Below, one piece after another: positions 60,249 to 64,000 of a DNA stretch of 64,000 nucleotides. This DNA comes from Acidimicrobiia bacterium UBA5794 (GTDB lineage Bacteria > Actinomycetota > Acidimicrobiia > Spongiisociales > UBA5794). Made by a program: the position numbers and the translations under genes. The stretch lies in NCBI GenBank assembly GCA_002418265.1, contig DIDS01000014.1, positions 62,001 through 126,000 on the forward strand. Reading direction: 5' to 3'. The notes beneath the pieces are model-generated. The model was not told the DNA's origin, did no database searches, and was given only the letters and a program-made list of their open reading frames with translations. Each line of letters opens with the position of its first letter. The stretch's first letter is position 1.

Positions 60249-61616
60249 TTACAGGCCTCGCATCAAGAACGCGGCAGCTTGTTCCCGTGTCAAGGTTTCG
60301 GTCGCTCCAAAGCTCCCATCCTCGTGGCCGAGGGCGATCCCGAGCTCGTGGGCAAGTTCAATCTTGCCCACAAGGGGATGATCGGGACCGATGTCGGTGA
60401 AGTAGCCCTGATACTGGGGATAGTTGGTCTTGCCAAGGGCATCCATCAGCACCGAAACAAGGAAGCCCCGTTCCCCTGGCGAGCCGCCATCAAATGGGCC
60501 TCCAGCGCGAAGCGCTCCAATTTCAACAAGGTACTCGACCGATCCGACAAACCAGGCGTCTGAGGACACGTCGTTGAAGTACGCCCGATACGACGGGTAA
60601 CTCTTCTCGCCGCCGACGGCTCTGGCAATCATCGTCGCTGCCTGTGCGCGCGTAACCGTAGCCGCGGGACAGTATGAGTTCCAGGTGCATCCAATCGTTA
60701 TTCCCCGCGCTGCCATCTGTTCGATCTGTGCTTCGGCGTACGAGCCGTCGTCGTCAACGAATGTGCCCTCATAGGTGCCAACACGCGACGTATCCGATAC
60801 CACGCCGTGAGGACCGAAATCGACCACCACATCATGGATTCCCGGTTCGGTGTTCCCATCCCACCAGACAGCCTCGGTGCCGGATCCGGTGTGCGTCCAA
60901 ACGACCTTTCCGGACCCCTGGCGAATCTGGATCGTCCAGTTCACGATCGCATCGGCTTCAATGTTGAGCGTCCCACCTTGGGGGGCCGCGACCGTTTTGA
61001 ACGATCCGAAGTCGACCGAGAATTGTGCATCGATCTGTTCGGCGGGAACCGCGGCGAGGAGGTAGGGATTCGGGTCCACGGGCGTGCCGTCGGGCTGGTG
61101 ATACTCGAAGTGAAGATGAGAGCCAACGTTCTCGGCGTTGCCGGAGTCGCCGACCCAGCCAATGAGTTGTCCTGCCGAAACGCGGACTCCGGGCGCAATG
61201 CCTTCGGCGATTCCCCAACCCGCACCGTCGTCGGTTCCGGGTGTGTCGTTGTTGAGGTGGATGTACCACGACTCCCAGCCATCGTCGTGTGTGAGAGCAA
61301 TCGTGCAGCAACGATCGGGGTTCAGGTTGCCGGGATCCGAACTCCAATTGACGTACCGGATGACACCATTGGCTGCGGCGACAACCGGAGTCATCTTGGC
61401 TGCCATCAGATCGTCGCCTTCGTGGTAGCGGCTACAACCGGCCCGACATGCGCCAAAGTTGTCCGTGTTGTTGACCTTGCCGACGACCGGGAAGACGAGG
61501 GGAAGATCCTGGGTAACTGCCTTGGCCGGTGGTGGAGCCAAGACGATGATGGTGGCAAGGGCTGTCAGCGCAACAATGGCCGCCACAGCCCCGAATTGCC
61601 TCTGGGAGCGGGCCAT
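60249..61616 (-). CDS. Secreted M23 (LytM) metallopeptidase-like protein with SLH repeats
   Basis: A 455-residue exported protein. The signal peptide ends near residue 33 (PPPAKA). The LytM domain has RYHEGDDLMA and SHLHFEYHQPDG, with His and Asp ligands for zinc. A beta-sandwich domain covers about 205-280. Three surface-layer homology repeats fill the C terminus, for example YAEAQIEQMAARGITIGC and VTRAQAATMIARAVGG. It should hydrolyse or bind peptidoglycan while attached to the wall. A short intergenic gap (61617-61719) before modC holds nothing recognisable. Confidence 0.9.
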   Translation of the reverse strand: MARSQRQFGAVAAIVALTALATIIVLAPPPAKAVTQDLPLVFPVVGKVNNTDNFGACRAGCSRYHEGDDLMAAKMTPVVAAANGVIRYVNWSSDPGNLNPDRCCTIALTHDDGWESWYIHLNNDTPGTDDGAGWGIAEGIAPGVRVSAGQLIGWVGDSGNAENVGSHLHFEYHQPDGTPVDPNPYLLAAVPAEQIDAQFSVDFGSFKTVAAPQGGTLNIEADAIVNWTIQIRQGSGKVVWTHTGSGTEAVWWDGNTEPGIHDVVVDFGPHGVVSDTSRVGTYEGTFVDDDGSYAEAQIEQMAARGITIGCTWNSYCPAATVTRAQAATMIARAVGGEKSYPSYRAYFNDVSSDAWFVGSVEYLVEIGALRAGGPFDGGSPGERGFLVSVLMDALGKTNYPQYQGYFTDIGPDHPLVGKIELAHELGIALGHEDGSFGATETLTREQAAAFLMRGL

Positions 61617-61719
61617 GTCCCTCCTTCGGCAAAATCGGGACGATCCTTGAGCATCTCCCGCTGTGAACCACCGCTGTCAACTGTGCTATCCGTCTGTGTG
61701 CTGGGCTGTGAGTCAGCGG

Positions 61720-62793
61720 CTATTGGACGGAGACCGCTTGGACGTCCAGTTCTGTTGCCTTGATCGAGACCCACACGGCAACACCCGGCACCAGTTCGAG
61801 AGAACGCGCCGACTCAGTTGTTACCTCGGCTATGAGAGCGAGGGGCGACGAAGTCGCAACCCGCGCGGTGTCCCCAAGCGGCTCAATGTGGGCGATCGTC
61901 GTCTTCCACGTGTTCCTCGGACTGCCTTCGGGTTTGACGCGATGGAGCGCAACAGCCCTCGGGTGAAAAGTGACGATGACCTTGCCCGATACATCGTGGG
62001 CCGGCATGTAGAGGTCGTGACCGTCAACGTCGACGACTCCGTCCGCAGCTGTTCCCTCAAAGAGGTTCATGCCAGCGAGGTCAGCGGCATAGCGCGACTG
62101 GGGATTGAGCCGAATGTCGGCTGCCGTACCAGACTGACTGACCAGCCCTTCTTCAAGGATGCAAATTTCGTCCCCGAGCAAGAACGCCTCGGTCGGATCA
62201 TGGGTGATCACGAGAGCCGGACCGTTGTACGAATTGAGGAACTCGGCGATGGTTCTTCTGGCGTGCGCCTTGGTTGTGACATCGAGCGATCCGAGAGGCT
62301 CATCAAGAATGAGAAGTCGTGGATCAGTCACCACGGCGCGAGCAAGGGCGACCCGCTGAGCCTCACCGCCCGACAGCTCGGCTGGTCTGCGTTCAGCCAG
62401 ATCCGTGAGCCCGAGGCGATCCATCCACACATCCGTGCGCGATGCTGCATCGCCCTTCGAGATGCCAGTGCTCCGCAGCCCGAAAGCGATGTTGTCCCTT
62501 ACGCTGAGATGTGGAAACAACAGACCGTCCTGGAACATGACACCGATGCCGCGTTGTGCCGGAGGAACGAACACACCTTGGTCTGTGTCTTCAAGGACCA
62601 CTCCGCCAAGTTCAACCCTCCCTTCATCAATCGGTGAAAGCCCAACAAGGGCAGCGACGAGCGTCGACTTTCCTGCACCATTCGGGCCGAGAACGGCCAG
62701 AGTGGATCCGGAGGCGATCTCGATGGCCACATCGAGCCCGAACCCCTCGCTGCGAGCCACCTTGATGTCGGCCGAGAGTCCTTCGTTCTTCAC
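61720..62793 (-). CDS. modC: Molybdate-type ABC transporter ATPase ModC
   Basis: A 357-residue ATPase. Walker A is GPNGAGKST near residue 36, the Q-loop is VMFQDGLLFP, the signature is LSGGEAQRV, Walker B is LLILDEPLGSLD and the switch is THDPTEA. A C-terminal TOBE-like region begins near residue 290 (ARVATSSPLALIAEV), which is typical of ModC regulation. The GTG at 62793 overlaps the modB stop by 4 bp; an earlier GTG at 62805 is possible. Neighbouring modB and modA genes support a molybdate substrate over sulfate or iron. Confidence 0.92.
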   Translation of the reverse strand: MKNEGLSADIKVARSEGFGLDVAIEIASGSTLAVLGPNGAGKSTLVAALVGLSPIDEGRVELGGVVLEDTDQGVFVPPAQRGIGVMFQDGLLFPHLSVRDNIAFGLRSTGISKGDAASRTDVWMDRLGLTDLAERRPAELSGGEAQRVALARAVVTDPRLLILDEPLGSLDVTTKAHARRTIAEFLNSYNGPALVITHDPTEAFLLGDEICILEEGLVSQSGTAADIRLNPQSRYAADLAGMNLFEGTAADGVVDVDGHDLYMPAHDVSGKVIVTFHPRAVALHRVKPEGSPRNTWKTTIAHIEPLGDTARVATSSPLALIAEVTTESARSLELVPGVAVWVSIKATELDVQAVSVQ

Positions 62794-63596
62794 GACACCC
62801 CCCACCAGCGATCACGAAGAAGAACCAGCACCGCGAGCGAAACGGCAACCATGACGAGGCTCATTGCGATCGCGGCGTTGCGGTTCGATTCAAGTGCAAC
62901 AAACACCGCGAGGGGCATCGTCTGGGTACGCCCTTGAACGTTGCCAGCAAAGGTCAGCGTTGCCCCGAACTCACCGAATGCCCGCGCCCAGGTAAGCGCC
63001 AATCCGGAAGCGAGCGACGGCATGATCAGGGGAATGGTCACACGCCGAAGAACCGTCCATCGTCCGGCACCAAGTGATTCGGCAGCTCCTTCGTACCTCC
63101 CGTCAATACTCCGCAGACCCGCTTCGACGGTGATCACGACAAAGGGCATCGCGACGAACGTGACCGCAACGATGACACCCCATATCGAGAATGGCAGGAC
63201 GATACCGGTAGCGTCATACAGCGGCCCACCAACCACGCCTCTCCTTCCAAGGGCGAACAGCAGGGCGGCACCGCCGACCACCGGGGGCAGAACGATCGGG
63301 AGGAGTACCAGTGCACGAACGAGACTTTTGCCACGGAAGTCCGTCCTTGCCAGCAAGAACGCGATCGGGACACCGATGCAAAAAGAAATCAAGGTTGCGG
63401 CAACCGATGCGACAAGCGAAATCTGAAGGGCATCAAGCACAACATCGTCAGCGAGAAGTGAACCGAGGTCACTCCATGGCGTTCGGATCAGGAGACCAAT
63501 GATCGGTAGGGCAAGGAACATGACGCCAACAACCCCAAGAGCCATGATCACGATCGGTGGGCGTTCGGTCCGATTCCAGCGTTGACGTCGGTTCAT
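62790..63596 (-). CDS. modB: Molybdate-type ABC transporter permease ModB
   Basis: A 268-residue permease with six hydrophobic helices. It contains DFRGKSLVRALVLLPIVLPPVVGGAALLF and the EAA loop EGAAESLGAGRWTVLRRVTIPLI. AFGEFGATLTFAGN is the signature of ModB/CysT permeases. The ATG at 63594-63596 (MNRRQRW) is 13 bp after the modA stop. An upstream extension is open but crosses the modA end. It overlaps modC by 4 bp. Confidence 0.93.
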   Translation of the reverse strand: MNRRQRWNRTERPPIVIMALGVVGVMFLALPIIGLLIRTPWSDLGSLLADDVVLDALQISLVASVAATLISFCIGVPIAFLLARTDFRGKSLVRALVLLPIVLPPVVGGAALLFALGRRGVVGGPLYDATGIVLPFSIWGVIVAVTFVAMPFVVITVEAGLRSIDGRYEGAAESLGAGRWTVLRRVTIPLIMPSLASGLALTWARAFGEFGATLTFAGNVQGRTQTMPLAVFVALESNRNAAIAMSLVMVAVSLAVLVLLRDRWWGVS

Positions 63597-63609
63597 GATT
63601 GCTGCGGTG

Positions 63610-64000
63610 TCATGGGAGCTCGAATCCGAACGAGGCGAGAATCTCACGGCCGTCATCTGACATCACGAATGCAACGAACGCGGCAGCCACACCGGATTCG
63701 TCGGCTGAAACGACAGCAATCGGGTAGCGCACATCCACATTGTGCTCGTCGGGAATCAGAATCGAGTCAACCGAACCGGCCGCCGCAACCACATCGGAGG
63801 TGTAGACGATCCCTGCATCAATCTCTCCCGATTCAATCTTGAGCGTCAGGGACCGGACGTTTGGTTCCTCGGTGTCCACCGACGCCACAACACCGGCTGA
63901 TGCGAGAGATTCGCGCGCATATGACCCACAGGGCACGGCTGGAAGGCATAGGCCTATGAAGAGGTTTTCGTTCCCGAAATCCTCAAGCCCTGAGACGGAG
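63610..64000 (-). CDS. modA: Molybdate ABC transporter substrate-binding protein ModA, C-terminal part (cut by window edge)
   Basis: The last 129 codons of a periplasmic-type binding protein; the N terminus lies beyond the right edge. ENLFIGLCLPAVPCGSYARESL is the ModA segment in which the Val-Pro-Cys-Gly turn is conserved. IESGEIDAGIVYTSDVVAA and DVRYPIAVV follow, with the typical C terminus AFVAFVMSDDGREILASFGF. It is the first gene of modABC. It stays open to the end of the window without a stop. Confidence 0.92.
   Translation of the reverse strand, partial: SVSGLEDFGNENLFIGLCLPAVPCGSYARESLASAGVVASVDTEEPNVRSLTLKIESGEIDAGIVYTSDVVAAAGSVDSILIPDEHNVDVRYPIAVVSADESGVAAAFVAFVMSDDGREILASFGFELP

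Noticed and set aside
1..64000. Insertion sequence, prophage or integrative element
   Set aside because: No transposase, integrase or phage structural gene is found, and the gene content is ordinary chromosomal metabolism and envelope functions.

Overview
The window is about 60 percent GC and reads as chromosome of a high-GC actinobacterium. WhiB, a DUF3107 protein, a homodimeric E1 pyruvate dehydrogenase (AceE), an AfsR/BTAD-type regulator, paired LCP proteins, and Thr-rich linkers in secreted proteins fit Actinomycetota. The combination and the repeat-laden intergenic DNA resemble Acidimicrobiia, but that class assignment is inference. No transposase, integrase, phage gene or CRISPR array is visible. 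The only RNA gene I can support is a tRNA-Arg(CCG).

Layout: 1-2.2 kb argS (cut by the left edge), tRNA-Arg, a GatB/YqeY-domain protein, WhiB. 2.3-10.5 kb: a large STAND/TPR/BTAD regulator followed by four tightly packed genes, three of them secreted or lipoprotein-like. 10.5-15.7 kb: DUF3107, Mrp ATPase, an HTH regulator, a repeat mosaic, aconitase. 15.9-24.5 kb: TlpA-like thioredoxin, AzlCD exporter, enoyl-CoA hydratase, a DUF5317-type membrane protein, two membrane HD-domain proteins, a secreted lysozyme-fold protein, an HhH protein. 24.5-29.6 kb: rlmN, bcp, galU, tal, zwf. 29.5-36.3 kb (minus strand): PAS/GAF histidine kinase, two CrcB subunits, two LCP enzymes. 36.4-44.6 kb: TypA, a PpiC lipoprotein, a DAO-type flavoenzyme, an ECF sigma factor with a membrane partner, a SIMPL lipoprotein, a peptidoglycan-binding lipoprotein, a flavin-reductase-like protein. 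44.7-53.6 kb: aceE and a five-gene oligopeptide-type ABC importer. 53.6-64 kb (minus strand): tatC and tatA/B, a six-gene molybdoenzyme operon (NarB-like catalytic subunit, four-cluster ferredoxin, Rieske protein, cytochrome b, HPP membrane protein), an M23/SLH protein, and modABC cut by the right edge.

The two most unusual signals are these. First, the importer's substrate-binding lipoprotein (47617-49332) appears circularly permuted: the segment that normally opens a family-5 binding protein is at its C terminus. Second, most intergenic spaces carry 7-bp tandem arrays. Their unit sequence differs between sites and sometimes changes inside an array without losing the 7-bp phase. Several arrays sit beside a recurring GC-rich hairpin module of about 54 bp. 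The molybdoenzyme operon together with modABC and the Tat genes forms a coherent functional neighbourhood: molybdate supply, twin-arginine export of the Rieske protein, and a quinol-linked cytoplasmic nitrate-type reductase are inferred.
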